A DNA stretch of 64,000 nucleotides from Weissella viridescens (GTDB lineage Bacteria > Bacillota > Bacilli > Lactobacillales > Lactobacillaceae): assembly GCF_003862435.1 (NCBI RefSeq), contig NZ_RHGY01000003.1, forward strand, positions 1 through 64,000. The letters run 5' to 3'. Of this stretch, positions 7,086 to 15,928 are shown in pieces; the stretch's first letter is position 1; the number at the start of each line of letters is the position of its first letter. The position numbers and the translations under genes were made by a program. The notes beneath the pieces are model-generated. The model was not told the DNA's origin. It was given only the letters and a program-made list of their open reading frames with translations, and did no database searches.

Positions 7086-8369
7086 ATGGACACGGTTAAA
7101 CAACCTAATCGACTTGAATCGCTTATTTTAGGGATTCAGCACGTTTTGGCAATGTATTCAGGTGGGGTTTTGGTCCCATTGATGATTGGTGCAGCGTTAC
7201 ATTTTTCAGCGACGCAAATGGCCGTTTTGATTTCAGCCGATATTTTCATGACTGGTATTGGGACGTTATTGCAACTGAAGGTGACCCGCTATACTGGAAT
7301 CGGTTTGCCAGTTGTGATTGGATCAGCGATTCAAACGGTGACCCCGTTAGTGAATATCGGGAGTACGTTAGGCATTGGGGCGATGTATGGGGCAACGATT
7401 GGCGCCGGGATTTTCGTCTTCTTGATTGCCGGAATTTTTGCCAAGCTACGTCGTTTCTTTCCACCGGTTGTGACCGGTTCATTGATTACCGTGATTGGGT
7501 TTGCGTTAGTACCCGTTGCCATCCAAAACATTGGTGGTGGTGATCCTAAGGCAGCAAGCTTCGGAAACATGCCTGACTTAACGATTGCTCTAGTCACGAT
7601 TGTGACGATTGTGGTGCTTAATATTTTTGCCAAGGGCTTTGTAAAGGCGATTGCGGTCCTACTTGGTATTATTATTGGAACAATTTTTGCGGCCTTTTTG
7701 GGACATGTGTCACTTGAACCTGTGCTTCAAGCTTCATGGTTCCACCTACCTACGCCATTTTATATGGGTGTCCCAACATTCCACCTATCAGCCATCATTA
7801 CGATGTCGGTTGTGGCGCTAACATCTTTAATTGAATCAACAGGGGTTTATTTTGCCTTAGCTGATTTAACCGGGACAGATTTAACTGAAAAAGATTTGGC
7901 ACGTGGATACCGTTCTGAAGGATTAGCTGTTATTTTATCAGGTATCTTCAGTACCTTCCCATACTCAACTTTCTCTCAGAACGTCGGCGTTGTCCGTTTG
8001 TCAGGGGTTAAGTCAAAGCGTCCGATTTATTATGCAGCCGCAATGTTGTTGATTATTGGACTTTTGCCTAAGTTTGGGGCTTTGGCAACCATGATTCCAT
8101 CATCTGCTTTGGGTGGTGCGATGCTGGTTCTATTTGGTACAATCGGAGTACAAGGGATTACGATTTTGCACCAAGTTGATTTTGATCAGGACCGTAATTT
8201 AATGATTGCAGCCCTTTCAATTGGGGCTGGAATCGGCATTACCGTTTACCCACAAGTGTTCCAAAAGTTGCCTGAATTGATTCGTTTGGTCATTGAGAAC
8301 GCTGTGGTTGTAACATCAGTTATGGCGGTTGCTTTGAATATTATTATTCCAGGCCGCAAAGATAATTAA
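7086..8369 (+). CDS. pbuX: Xanthine/purine permease, NCS2 family
   Basis: A 427-aa membrane symporter of the nucleobase-ascorbate (NCS2) family with about 12-14 hydrophobic segments across its length. The family signature QNVGVVRLSGVKSKR lies near residues 305-320, and the substrate-site region ALTSLIESTGVYFALAD near 245-262. I chose the ATG at 7086, behind GAGGAGG; an upstream in-frame start at 7029 lies inside the terminator. It is co-transcribed with xpt 11 bases downstream and lies behind a guanine-class riboswitch, which supports xanthine or guanine uptake rather than uracil. Confidence 0.94.
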   Translation: MDTVKQPNRLESLILGIQHVLAMYSGGVLVPLMIGAALHFSATQMAVLISADIFMTGIGTLLQLKVTRYTGIGLPVVIGSAIQTVTPLVNIGSTLGIGAMYGATIGAGIFVFLIAGIFAKLRRFFPPVVTGSLITVIGFALVPVAIQNIGGGDPKAASFGNMPDLTIALVTIVTIVVLNIFAKGFVKAIAVLLGIIIGTIFAAFLGHVSLEPVLQASWFHLPTPFYMGVPTFHLSAIITMSVVALTSLIESTGVYFALADLTGTDLTEKDLARGYRSEGLAVILSGIFSTFPYSTFSQNVGVVRLSGVKSKRPIYYAAAMLLIIGLLPKFGALATMIPSSALGGAMLVLFGTIGVQGITILHQVDFDQDRNLMIAALSIGAGIGITVYPQVFQKLPELIRLVIENAVVVTSVMAVALNIIIPGRKDN

Positions 8370-8380
8370 GGGAGTAAGAC

Positions 8381-8953
8381 ATGAAGTTATTAGAAGACCG
8401 TATTCGCGAAGATGGCCGAGTTTTGGGTGAGGATGTGTTAAAAGTAGACAATTTCCTCAATCACCAAGTTGATCCCAAGTTAATGGCGCAACTCGGAACA
8501 GAGTTTGCTAGCCTCTTCCGTGATGAAAAAATTGATAAGGTGCTAACTGTTGAATCATCTGGAATTGCGCCGGCCGTATTCACTGCCTTGGATTTGGATG
8601 TTCCAATGGTATTTGCCCGTAAGAAGCAATCATTGACGCTCTCAGCCGAAAACTATACTGCTGACGTCTTCTCATTCACAAAGCAAGAAACGAACCACAT
8701 CATCGTGGACAAGCGTTTTATCAATGAAGGTGAACGGGTCTTGTTGATTGATGATTTCTTAGCGAACGGACAGGCGGTGCAGGGGATGATGGAAATTGTC
8801 GATGCTGCCGGTGCTGAATTGGTTGGTGTTGGAATCGTTATTGAAAAGACCTTCCAAAAAGGTCGTCAATTGTTGGATGAAGCTGGTATTCATGTTGAGT
8901 CATTAGCACGTATTTCAGCCTTCAATGATGGCCAAGTTGAATTTGCAGATTAA
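8381..8953 (+). CDS. xpt: Xanthine phosphoribosyltransferase
   Basis: This purine salvage enzyme converts xanthine and PRPP to XMP. The 190 residues match the xpt family in length and order: start MKLLEDRIREDGRVLGEDVLKV, central ESSGIAPAV (residues ~62-70) and the PRPP loop VLLIDDFLANGQA (~120-132). A GGGAG site precedes the ATG. It shares the riboswitch-controlled operon with pbuX, a classical Firmicute arrangement, and ends at a strong terminator. Confidence 0.97.
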   Translation: MKLLEDRIREDGRVLGEDVLKVDNFLNHQVDPKLMAQLGTEFASLFRDEKIDKVLTVESSGIAPAVFTALDLDVPMVFARKKQSLTLSAENYTADVFSFTKQETNHIIVDKRFINEGERVLLIDDFLANGQAVQGMMEIVDAAGAELVGVGIVIEKTFQKGRQLLDEAGIHVESLARISAFNDGQVEFAD

Positions 8954-8992
8954 AAAAACAGCGAATGTTCAATTGAACATTCGCTGTTTTTA
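8953..8992 (+). terminator. Terminator after xpt
   Basis: AACAGCGAATGTTC and GAACATTCGCTGTT form a near-perfect long stem followed by T-rich sequence. Confidence 0.92.
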
Positions 8993-9001
8993 TTTAAATT
9001 A

Positions 9002-9072
9002 AGGTGGTGATGGGAATCGAACCCACGATCACGGTTTTGCAGACCACTGCCTTACCACTTGGCTACACCACC
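9002..9072 (-). tRNA. tRNA-Cys(GCA)
   Basis: A 71-base cloverleaf on the minus strand, acceptor GGTGGTG/CACCACC with discriminator T and anticodon GCA. It stands alone, opposite to the following tRNA cluster. Confidence 0.96.
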
Positions 9073-9164
9073 ATAAACAAGCAAATTCTATTATATAAGA
9101 AAGTCCCTAAACATGCAACGCTACGCGAATACAAAAATAAATTGAAATTAATTAAAAAAAGAGC

Positions 9165-9193
9165 TTGCAATGTTTTCATATCCTAGGTATAAT
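9165..9193 (+). promoter_or_regulatory. Promoter of the seven-gene tRNA cluster
   Basis: TTGCAA (9165-9170) and TATAAT (9188-9193) are separated by exactly 17 bases, about 48 bases before tRNA-Val. Confidence 0.88.
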
Positions 9194-9240
9194 AATTTTT
9201 GTTGTTGAGATACCGAGAGGTGTTTCAAAAGCAAAATGAT

Positions 9241-9313
9241 GGACGATTAGCTCAGCTGGGAGAGCACCTGCCTTACAAGCAGGGGGTCACAGGTTCGATC
9301 CCTGTATCGTCCA
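9241..9313 (+). tRNA. tRNA-Val(TAC)
   Basis: A 73-base cloverleaf with acceptor GGACGAT/ATCGTCC and anticodon TAC; first member of the cluster. Confidence 0.97.
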
Positions 9314-9315
9314 TT

Positions 9316-9389
9316 GGTCGCATGGTCTAGTTGGTTAGGACGCCTGCCTGTCACGCAGGAGATCACGGGTTCGAACCCCGTTGTGACCG
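9316..9389 (+). tRNA. tRNA-Asp(GTC)
   Basis: A 74-base cloverleaf with acceptor GGTCGCA/TGTGACC and anticodon GTC, two bases after tRNA-Val. The eight T after it are too close to a tRNA stem to be judged a terminator. Confidence 0.97.
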
Positions 9390-9399
9390 TTTTTTTTAT

Positions 9400-9472
9400 G
9401 GCGCGATAGCTCAGTTGGTAGAGCATACGATTGAAGCTCGTAGTGTCGACGGTTCGATTCCGCCTCGCGCCA
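9400..9472 (+). tRNA. tRNA-Phe(GAA)
   Basis: A 73-base cloverleaf with acceptor GGCGCGA/TCGCGCC and loop TTGAAGC, giving anticodon GAA. Confidence 0.96.
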
Positions 9473-9479
9473 CTTTGAT

Positions 9480-9550
9480 AGGGGTATAGTTTAATGGTAG
9501 AACAACGGTCTCCAAAACCGTCGGTGGGGGTTCGACTCCCTCTACCCCTG
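9480..9550 (+). tRNA. tRNA-Trp(CCA)
   Basis: A 71-base cloverleaf with acceptor AGGGGTA/TACCCCT and loop CTCCAAA, giving anticodon CCA. Confidence 0.96.
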
Positions 9551-9565
9551 CTTATACAATTTTAT

Positions 9566-9641
9566 GGCGGTTGTGGTGAAGTTGGTTAACACACCGGTTT
9601 GTGGTTCCGGCATGCGTGGGTTCGAATCCCATCAATCGCCC
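9566..9641 (+). tRNA. tRNA-His(GTG)
   Basis: The anticodon is GTG and the acceptor GGCGGTT/AATCGCC allows the extra 5' G typical of tRNA-His. The ends may shift by one base depending on how that G is counted. Confidence 0.94.
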
Positions 9642-9688
9642 TTGAAATCAGGGATATGATTTCGATTGTTATTTTATTATTTAGATAT

Positions 9689-9773
9689 GCCGTTGTGGCG
9701 GAACTGGTAGACGCGCTGGACTCAAAATCCAGTTCCCTTCTTGGGAGTGTGGGTTCGATTCCCACCGACGGCA
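9689..9773 (+). tRNA. tRNA-Leu(CAA), copy 1
   Basis: An 85-base tRNA with a long variable arm (TTCCCTTCTTGGGAGT), acceptor GCCGTTG/CGACGGC and anticodon CAA. Confidence 0.96.
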
Positions 9774-9822
9774 TCACGTTTTCCAAATGGAAGACATGCA
9801 AGCTTATCTAAATAATGAACAT

Positions 9823-9907
9823 GCCGTTGTGGCGGAACTGGTAGACGCGCTGGACTCAAAATCCAGTTCCCTTCTTGGGAGTGTGGGTTCGATTCCCACC
9901 GACGGCA
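9823..9907 (+). tRNA. tRNA-Leu(CAA), copy 2
   Basis: Identical over all 85 bases to copy 1 and 49 bases downstream of it; a tandem duplicate. Confidence 0.96.
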
Positions 9908-9918
9908 TATTTAAATTA

Positions 9919-9947
9919 AGCATTGGCTTTGAGCTGATGCTTTTTTT
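9919..9947 (+). terminator. Terminator of the tRNA cluster
   Basis: AGCAT/ATGCT with an inner GCT/AGC pairing, followed by seven T. Confidence 0.8.
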
Positions 9948-9968
9948 GTACCTAAAAAAGGGGTGGCG

Positions 9969-10406
9969 ATGATGGAACTAAATGTGAAGCACACAAGTGA
10001 GTTAACACCGGTTGAATTAGTTGAAATTTTTGAGGCGCGTACCGCAGTATTTGTGGTTGAACAAGCCTGTGCATATCAAGAAGTTGATCGGACAGATTTT
10101 GATGCATTACATGTGCGAGTGCTTAATAATCATCAACTTGTCGCCTATGCTCGACTTTATCTAAGCCAAGATGGGGTTCATTTTGGCCGAGTTTTGGTAG
10201 TTTCCGATGAACGGGGCAAAGGTTTCGGACGGACATTACTTGAAGGCGTCTTAGAGACGATTCAGGAACGTTTTCCTGGTCAACCAGTTCATATTCAAGC
10301 CCAGTTATATTTGACGCCATTCTATGCTTCGTTTGGCTTTGAGGCTGTTTCAGACGAGTATTTGGAAGATGGCATTCCACATGTTGATATGACGAAAATG
10401 TCGTGA
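9969..10406 (+). CDS. GNAT-family acetyltransferase, ElaA-like
   Basis: A 145-aa cytosolic N-acetyltransferase. The N-terminal block (LVEIFEARTAVFVVEQ, then YQEVDRTDFDALHVRV) is characteristic of the ElaA subgroup, and the acetyl-CoA loop is VVSDERGKGFGRTLLE at residues ~80-95. A late YASFGFEAVSDEYLEDGIPH segment closes the fold. Three adjacent starts exist (GTG 9963, ATG 9969, ATG 9972) behind an AAGGGGTGG site; the ATG pair is best placed. The substrate is unknown. It stands alone between the tRNA cluster and a convergent permease. Confidence 0.88.
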   Translation: MMELNVKHTSELTPVELVEIFEARTAVFVVEQACAYQEVDRTDFDALHVRVLNNHQLVAYARLYLSQDGVHFGRVLVVSDERGKGFGRTLLEGVLETIQERFPGQPVHIQAQLYLTPFYASFGFEAVSDEYLEDGIPHVDMTKMS

Positions 10407-10418
10407 TACAAGCATAAT

Positions 10419-10451
10419 AAAAAGCGAGCACCCGAGGTGTTCGCTTTTTCA
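10419..10451. terminator. Bidirectional terminator
   Basis: AAAAAGCGAGCACC and GGTGTTCGCTTTTT form a stem serving both convergent genes. Confidence 0.85.
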
Positions 10452-10458
10452 ATTTAAA

Positions 10459-11685
10459 TTATTTAGTAAATTGTTTCTTCATCCAATCAAGCGCGCTCAA
10501 GACAAGGAAGACCCCACCACCAAGTAAGATACCATCACTAATGGAATGCGTAAGTGGCATACCAAGAACAATCAAGAAGGCAGATGAAGCAATCTTGAAG
10601 TTGCTCCAATCGATATCCTTTAAGTTACCTAGCATCAACACACCAACCACAACCAAAGCACTGGCTGTGATTTGAGGTGTGATCATTGTAAGCAAGGGTG
10701 AGAAGAAGAGTGAAAGGGCGAATAGCACAGCCACTACGACTGAAGTTAGTCCTGTACGTCCTCCAGCTGATACACCAGCGTTTGATTCAACGAAGGCTGT
10801 TGCTGGTGAAGTTCCGAAAATAGCGGCACTGATGTTTCCAAGGGCACTCGCAATCAATGACTTGTTCGTATCACGATCCGTTCCCATTTGCTTTTGAACC
10901 CCTAAAATTGTTCCTGTGGTATCAAAGAAGGCCACAAGAAAGAAGGTTAGGACAATCGGCAAGATATGCCAGTTTAGAACGGCTGGTAGATGCCCAAAGG
11001 CAACGCCGAAAGTTGGCTTCAAACTTGGTACGGTTGAAACAACTTGGCTGGGTGCGTGGACAAGGCCGGTCACCAGTCCCAAAATCGTTGTAACCATCAT
11101 ACCTAAGAAAATGGCACCTGGTACACGGTAATAGTACAAGGCTAAGGTAATCAAGATTCCGGCAATCGTTAGCATTGATTGTGGTGAAGTTAATGAACCA
11201 AGGGTGGTGAAAGTTGCTTTGTCGGCAACAATCAAGCCACTACCAGTTAAACCAATCGTTGCAATCAACAAACCGATTCCCGCGCTAATGGCTGACTTTA
11301 AGTCATTTGGGAAAATGTTGATGATCCAATCACGCACAGGCGTGATGACAACAATCAAGTATAGCAAACCTGCTAAGAGCATGGCGCTCAAAGCCTCTTG
11401 CCATGAGTATCCCTGTTGCAAAACGACAGAAAAGACAAAGGCCGAGTTAATCCCCATTCCTGTAGAAATGGCAATTGGCATGTTGGCGATGAACGCCATC
11501 ATCAATGTACCAAAAATTGATACGGCGGCAGTGGCTGTAAAGACTGCCCCTTTATCCATACCAGCCTGTACTAACATGGCTGGTTGCACAAATAAAATAT
11601 ATGACATTGAAATAAAGGTGGTAAAACCAGCTAATACTTCAGTCCGGACATCAGTATGATTGGCCCGCAATTTGAAAAATTTCAC
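10459..11685 (-). CDS. Purine (guanine/hypoxanthine or adenine) permease, AzgA/PbuG type
   Basis: A 408-aa polytopic membrane protein of the AzgA-like branch. Signatures are the N-terminal EVLAGFTTFISMSYILFVQP (residues ~16-35), the substrate region AFFDTTGTILGVQKQMG near 255 and GTSPATAFVESNAGVSAG near 290. About 12 hydrophobic segments are visible, and the protein ends shortly after the last one. The start codon is GTG at 11683-11685 behind AGGAGT at 11692-11697. Together with pbuX it gives the window two purine uptake systems. No purine riboswitch is visible upstream of this one. The exact base transported cannot be read from sequence. Confidence 0.92.
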   Translation of the reverse strand: MKFFKLRANHTDVRTEVLAGFTTFISMSYILFVQPAMLVQAGMDKGAVFTATAAVSIFGTLMMAFIANMPIAISTGMGINSAFVFSVVLQQGYSWQEALSAMLLAGLLYLIVVITPVRDWIINIFPNDLKSAISAGIGLLIATIGLTGSGLIVADKATFTTLGSLTSPQSMLTIAGILITLALYYYRVPGAIFLGMMVTTILGLVTGLVHAPSQVVSTVPSLKPTFGVAFGHLPAVLNWHILPIVLTFFLVAFFDTTGTILGVQKQMGTDRDTNKSLIASALGNISAAIFGTSPATAFVESNAGVSAGGRTGLTSVVVAVLFALSLFFSPLLTMITPQITASALVVVGVLMLGNLKDIDWSNFKIASSAFLIVLGMPLTHSISDGILLGGGVFLVLSALDWMKKQFTK

Positions 11686-11915
11686 AGTACTACTCCTAAA
11701 AACAATAAGCTACTGAAAAAACAGTGCATGAATAAGAATATCGAAATTAAAGCGTGACTGCAATGGTAAGTAAAAGGTTTTACGAAATCCTTTTGTTTGC
11801 ATGTGAACTTTAAGCATAGATAAATTACGAAATGCTAATATTATGTATATTCGGAAAAGATTTGAACTGTAATTTGTTATAATTAAAAGAAAAGGCCCTA
11901 ATTAAAGGAGATTTT

Positions 11916-12770
11916 ATGCAGAAAAAAGCACATAGACGTTTACACGGTTTAGCTAAGAACAAATGGATACATACCCTTATGTTTGTGATGGCCCTTGAAA
12001 TCGTGGCTATTTCAATCAATTTCTTTTACGCTCCCATTGATGTTGCGGCAGGTGGCGCTACCGGTGTTGCGATTTTGTTAAACGCAGCTTTTGGCATTAA
12101 CCGTTCAATTACTGTTTTGGTTGTTAATCTAATTATGATTGTCTTAGCGATGATTTTCTTAGATCGTGCGACCGTTAAAAAAATTATTTTTGGTAGTTTT
12201 GCCTTGCCAATCCTGCTATGGATTACACCCAGTTTTAAAATCGTGGATGATCAGTTGTTAGCAGTGATTATTGGTGGGGCAGTCTTTGCCACTGGTATCG
12301 CGTTAACGTATCGATTAGAAGCGTCAGCGGGTGGGACAACGGTGCCACCGCTAATCTTGAAAAAGTATTTTGGAATTAATACAGCCTATTCATTATTATG
12401 TATTGATATGGTAGTGACTTTCTTTAATATTTTTGTTTCGGGAACAAGTGCCTTTTTCTTAGCCGCATTCTCACTGGTGGTAACCTCTGTGGTCATGCGT
12501 CGTATTGAAATTGGACTTGATTTGAAGCAACAAGTGACGATTATGAGTAATGAGCATATTCAAGAAATTAAAGAGCGTTTGTTGAGTGATCAACAGAGCT
12601 TAACGATTATGAATGTGCGTGGGGGATATACTGATAATGACAAGGAAATGTTAATGGTCATGGTGGATAGCCAAAGCTACAATCATTTGCTAAATGCAGT
12701 GCATGATATTGATGAAGATGCCTTTGTGGTGGCTTCGAACGTAACAGAAGTCCATGGTGGATTGATGTAA
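11916..12770 (+). CDS. YitT-family membrane protein
   Basis: A 284-aa membrane protein of the YitT family. The N-terminal ~190 residues carry five to six hydrophobic segments with the family feature SINFFYAPIDVAAGGATGVA (~32-51) and LEASAGGTTVPPLILKKYFG (~131-150). The C-terminal ~80 residues (VTIMSNEHIQEIKERL, then VDSQSYNHLLNAVHDID) match the soluble DUF2179 domain. The molecular function of the family is not established. The start ATG follows AAAGGAGA. It is transcribed alone, ahead of the ThrE-type pair, with a weak hairpin between. Confidence 0.92.
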   Translation: MQKKAHRRLHGLAKNKWIHTLMFVMALEIVAISINFFYAPIDVAAGGATGVAILLNAAFGINRSITVLVVNLIMIVLAMIFLDRATVKKIIFGSFALPILLWITPSFKIVDDQLLAVIIGGAVFATGIALTYRLEASAGGTTVPPLILKKYFGINTAYSLLCIDMVVTFFNIFVSGTSAFFLAAFSLVVTSVVMRRIEIGLDLKQQVTIMSNEHIQEIKERLLSDQQSLTIMNVRGGYTDNDKEMLMVMVDSQSYNHLLNAVHDIDEDAFVVASNVTEVHGGLM

Positions 12771-12829
12771 ACTGAATTGGTTTTATACTAAGACAATGAT
12801 AAAATCAAATTATAACGAATAAATATGGC

Positions 12830-12860
12830 TAGCTGATTATGAAAATGATCAGCTATTTAT
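12830..12860 (+). terminator. Weak hairpin/terminator after the YitT gene
   Basis: TAGCTGAT and ATCAGCTA form a stem over a 10-base loop, followed by an interrupted T-run. It lies directly before the next gene, so it could also act in that gene's leader. Confidence 0.5.
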
Positions 12861-12882
12861 TATGAAAAAATTAGGTGATGAA

Positions 12883-13635
12883 ATGGCAATTGATCAAAAT
12901 AAAATCATTGATACGACCTTACTAGCAGGTCGAATTATGACGGAAGGTGGCTCGGAGATTTATCGTGTGGAAGATACCATGCGTCGAATTGTCCGTAAAG
13001 CGACTGGGGATGATAGTGAAATTTTTGCGACGATTACGGGTGTCTTGGTAACAATGGATTCGGATGATCATACCCGGTTTAGCCAAATTAACCGGCGCGG
13101 GATTGATATGGAAAAGATTAATTTGGTTAATGAATTATCACGAAAATTCACCGATGACCAAATTGACTTAGACCAACTCCAAGCGCAATTAAAGAAGTTA
13201 GATCATGAATTACCCAATTTTCCGCTTTGGTTACGTGTCTTTGGGGCTGGACTTGAGGGAATGTTCCTGATGATTATTTTCACGCAGACCCATGATTGGT
13301 TCGATATGCCACTGACCTTAGTTGCCGGAGCAGTCGGCTACTTGGTAGCGGAAATCCTAGGTTCCATTTCACGCATTCGATTCGTACGTGAATTTTTAGG
13401 TTCGTTAGCGCTAGGAATCGTTGGCATTGCTGGCGTACGCCTAGGCTTGGGACATGATGTTAACAATGTTTTGATTGGGGCTGTAATGCCGTTAGTACCA
13501 GGTGTGCCAATTACAAATGCCTTGCGTGATCTCATCGAAGGTAATTTATTAGCCGGAATTGAACGTGGCTTTGAAGCAGCTTTGACTGTTTTTGCCATTG
13601 CCTGTGCTATCGGAACGTTGTTCCACTACTTATAA
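12883..13635 (+). CDS. Threonine/serine exporter, ThrE N-terminal (YjjP-like) subunit
   Basis: A 250-aa half of a split ThrE-type exporter. The N-terminal ~110 residues are the soluble YjjP-type part (LLAGRIMTEGGSEIYRVEDT, then ATITGVLVTMDS), and the C-terminal half has about five membrane segments ending in the family motif MPLVPGVPITNALRDLIEG. I prefer the ATG at 12883, behind AGGTGATG; an ATG at 12862 sits at the foot of the hairpin without a ribosome site. The partner half follows 18 bases downstream. Family membership is clear; the substrate is assumed from characterised members. Confidence 0.9.
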   Translation: MAIDQNKIIDTTLLAGRIMTEGGSEIYRVEDTMRRIVRKATGDDSEIFATITGVLVTMDSDDHTRFSQINRRGIDMEKINLVNELSRKFTDDQIDLDQLQAQLKKLDHELPNFPLWLRVFGAGLEGMFLMIIFTQTHDWFDMPLTLVAGAVGYLVAEILGSISRIRFVREFLGSLALGIVGIAGVRLGLGHDVNNVLIGAVMPLVPGVPITNALRDLIEGNLLAGIERGFEAALTVFAIACAIGTLFHYL

Positions 13636-13653
13636 GCGAAGGAGGTAAGATAA

Positions 13654-14154
13654 ATGTTATTTGATATTTTCATACAACTTTCGTTTAGTTATTTTGCAAC
13701 GGTTGCCTTTGGCTTGTTCATTAATGTGCCACGTAAAGCCTTGAATGCTGCGGGAATTTCGGGTGCCGTTGGTTGGATGACCTACTGGTTCTTAGTTCAA
13801 GCAGGCATTAATGCCATCCCAGCCAACTTTATGGGTGGCCTAGGGGTTGGATTAATTGGGTTAGTGATGTCGCAATACAAGCGCATTCCAAGTACGATTT
13901 TTAATATTCCCGGTTTGGTGCCGTTGGTGCCCGGTGCTTCAGCCTACCAAGCCCTGATTTTGCTACTCAGTGGTGAAATGGATGCTGCCAATGAAAAAAT
14001 ATTCTCAGTAATTATGATTGGTGGGGCGATTGCCATGGGATATGTGGTATCGCAGCTTGTTTCTGAGCAATATTTCCGTCATCGTCGCAACAAAGTGTTG
14101 GCTAAGAACGATGAACAAAACTTAGATCATGACCTAAATGAAAAACCACATTAA
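13654..14154 (+). CDS. Threonine/serine exporter, ThrE C-terminal (YjjB-like) subunit
   Basis: A 166-aa membrane protein with four to five hydrophobic segments that forms the second half of the exporter. The family motif IPGLVPLVPGASAYQALILL lies near residues 87-106, mirroring the MPLVPGVP motif of the upstream subunit. A GGAGG site lies before the ATG. The last ~30 residues are a charged cytoplasmic tail. The two genes form an operon ending in a terminator at 14156-14193. Confidence 0.9.
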   Translation: MLFDIFIQLSFSYFATVAFGLFINVPRKALNAAGISGAVGWMTYWFLVQAGINAIPANFMGGLGVGLIGLVMSQYKRIPSTIFNIPGLVPLVPGASAYQALILLLSGEMDAANEKIFSVIMIGGAIAMGYVVSQLVSEQYFRHRRNKVLAKNDEQNLDHDLNEKPH

Positions 14155-14155
14155 A

Positions 14156-14193
14156 AAAAGACCCAGCTTCTATTGAAGTTGGGCCTTTTCTTT
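14156..14193. terminator. Bidirectional terminator
   Basis: AAAGACCCAGCTTC and GAAGTTGGGCCTTTT form a long stem between two convergent genes. Confidence 0.88.
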
Positions 14194-14197
14194 TAGA

Positions 14198-15928
14198 CTA
14201 ATGCTTACGGTTGAAACCAAGGCCAAGTAGGCCGATTAACATACTAATTCCAGTCCAAGCTAATACCGGGTTGTCAGAGCTACCAGTGTTTGGTAGCTTT
14301 TTCTCATTGGTTGGTTGTTTGTGCGTTGTGACAATTAGTGCTTTGTCAGGTTTAGGTGCGGTTTGGACCGTCAAACCAGACTTTGCTTGTGCCAGTGTTT
14401 GGGCTTGGTTTGCTGCTTGTTGAGCTTGCGCCAAAACAAGGTTAGCGTTGGCGTGTGCCGTTGCTTGCTTAGCTTGTTGCAGCTTAACATCAGGCGTAAC
14501 AGCTGATTGTTTAGCGCCGAGTGTCTTAGCTGTTGCAGTTGTGCTTGGCGTTTCACGCGTCTGCGGGGTGGCAACTTGTGTTTGGCCAGTTTGTGACTGG
14601 ATAACTGACTTAGTTGTCTCCGCCTGGCTCATTTCAGTTTGTGACGTTGCTGAAGTTTCACTTGATGATTGTGCCGGTGTCTCAGTCTGACTTGCGCTTG
14701 TTGGATTTTGTGGTGTTGCAGGTGCTGTTGTCAAGCCGAGTTCTTGATCAACGGTTTGATCTGAAACAGGATTGAACGTGTTTAGGTCACGCTTGTCAAA
14801 AATAATGAAATCAGTGAGATAGTCCCACGTGAATTGTCCGCCCCGGTCACCAACGTAATCGACGTAAGGCACTACCATACCAACTTGGTCAGCCTTGAAG
14901 GGTACTAACATATCCGCTAGGTGACCATTGTTTGAATCGCCATCCTTGTATGCCATGGCAGTGAAAGCATTTAAAATATCAATTTTAGCTTCAAGCATCG
15001 TTGTTGCTGAACCAAAGCCAAGATTTTGACTGCTTAGGGGGATGAAGAGGTTGGTTGGATTATAAGAAACACCGTTTTGACCCAAATCAACAAAACTTGT
15101 GTGATTATCAACTGTTTCTGGATGTGTGTCGCGGTAGGCGAGTTCAGTTTGTTTAACCTGCTGCCAGATTTTATCGCTCATCACAAGGGGCGCTAGATTG
15201 TGTTGCTGGCGTAAATTGTTGATGAGTTCAAGTGAGTAATCGGCAAGTTCCTTCTGTTGATTATCTGCTAAACGACCGTTAGTAACAACGAGCTTGGCTG
15301 ATGTATCTTGTGCTGGATCAACATCATACCAACCATAGTAATCACCGTTACGTGATTCTGTACCATTAGCTAAGTTTTTTGGCTCAGTTAACTGGTGGGG
15401 GAGTTGTTGTTCATTGGCAATGGGAGTTGTAATGACCCCATCGGCATCTGCGGGTGCGACGGGCGCAGACTCATCGACGTGTTCAACTGAAGTATCAGAT
15501 GATACGGCCAGCTCAACCACTGCAACGCTTGTGTTGTCATTTGATGTGGATGTTTGTGACGTAGCATCAGTCATTGAAGTGCTTGTTGCTGGTGTGGATG
15601 TTACAGAAGTGCTGGATGGATTTGTTGCGCTGCTAGTTGTGGCACTTGTACTTGTCGCTGAAGTGACGGGTTGGCTATCAGTGGTACTTGCGTTAACCGC
15701 AGATTGTGCCTGATCTTGTGCTTGTTGTGCGATAGAGGCGACAGCTGCTTGTGAGGAAACTATTTGACTAGCAGAATTGATATTATTATTTTCATTTGTG
15801 GTCTGTGAACCAACAAGATTCGTTTCTGGATCATTTTGTGTTTGCGTATCAGCGTGGGCGTTAACTTGTACCCCAGCTAATGTTGCGGTGGCGGTTAGGG
15901 CCACTGTTAATTTAATTTTATTCTTCAT
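14198..15928 (-). CDS. LPXTG cell-wall surface protein with SEC10/PgrA-like domain
   Basis: A 576-aa surface protein. Residues 1-26 are a Sec signal peptide ending around HADT; ~27-165 is a Ser/Thr/Ala-rich low-complexity spacer. Residues ~185-400 form a folded domain (DYSLELINNLRQQHNLAPLV, then MVVPYVDYVGDRGGQFTWDY) that resembles the surface-exclusion SEC10/PgrA or CAP-type domain. A second Gln/Ala/Thr-rich stalk follows. The C-terminus is a sortase signal: KKLPNTGSS, a hydrophobic stretch and NRKH. AAGG precedes the ATG. A decayed paralogue lies at 26450-27314. A role in adhesion or aggregation is inference. Confidence 0.88.
   Translation of the reverse strand: MKNKIKLTVALTATATLAGVQVNAHADTQTQNDPETNLVGSQTTNENNNINSASQIVSSQAAVASIAQQAQDQAQSAVNASTTDSQPVTSATSTSATTSSATNPSSTSVTSTPATSTSMTDATSQTSTSNDNTSVAVVELAVSSDTSVEHVDESAPVAPADADGVITTPIANEQQLPHQLTEPKNLANGTESRNGDYYGWYDVDPAQDTSAKLVVTNGRLADNQQKELADYSLELINNLRQQHNLAPLVMSDKIWQQVKQTELAYRDTHPETVDNHTSFVDLGQNGVSYNPTNLFIPLSSQNLGFGSATTMLEAKIDILNAFTAMAYKDGDSNNGHLADMLVPFKADQVGMVVPYVDYVGDRGGQFTWDYLTDFIIFDKRDLNTFNPVSDQTVDQELGLTTAPATPQNPTSASQTETPAQSSSETSATSQTEMSQAETTKSVIQSQTGQTQVATPQTRETPSTTATAKTLGAKQSAVTPDVKLQQAKQATAHANANLVLAQAQQAANQAQTLAQAKSGLTVQTAPKPDKALIVTTHKQPTNEKKLPNTGSSDNPVLAWTGISMLIGLLGLGFNRKH

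Noticed and set aside
8953-8992. Long palindrome after xpt as an operator
   Set aside because: It has the form and position of an intrinsic terminator with A/T runs.
9595-9970. Short reading frames across the tRNA cluster
   Set aside because: They overlap tRNA genes on either strand, lack ribosome sites and repeat identically because the tRNAs repeat.
11700-11860. Purine riboswitch upstream of the AzgA-type permease
   Set aside because: Neither strand shows the TATAAT-P2-GTTTCTACC-P3 core found before pbuX.
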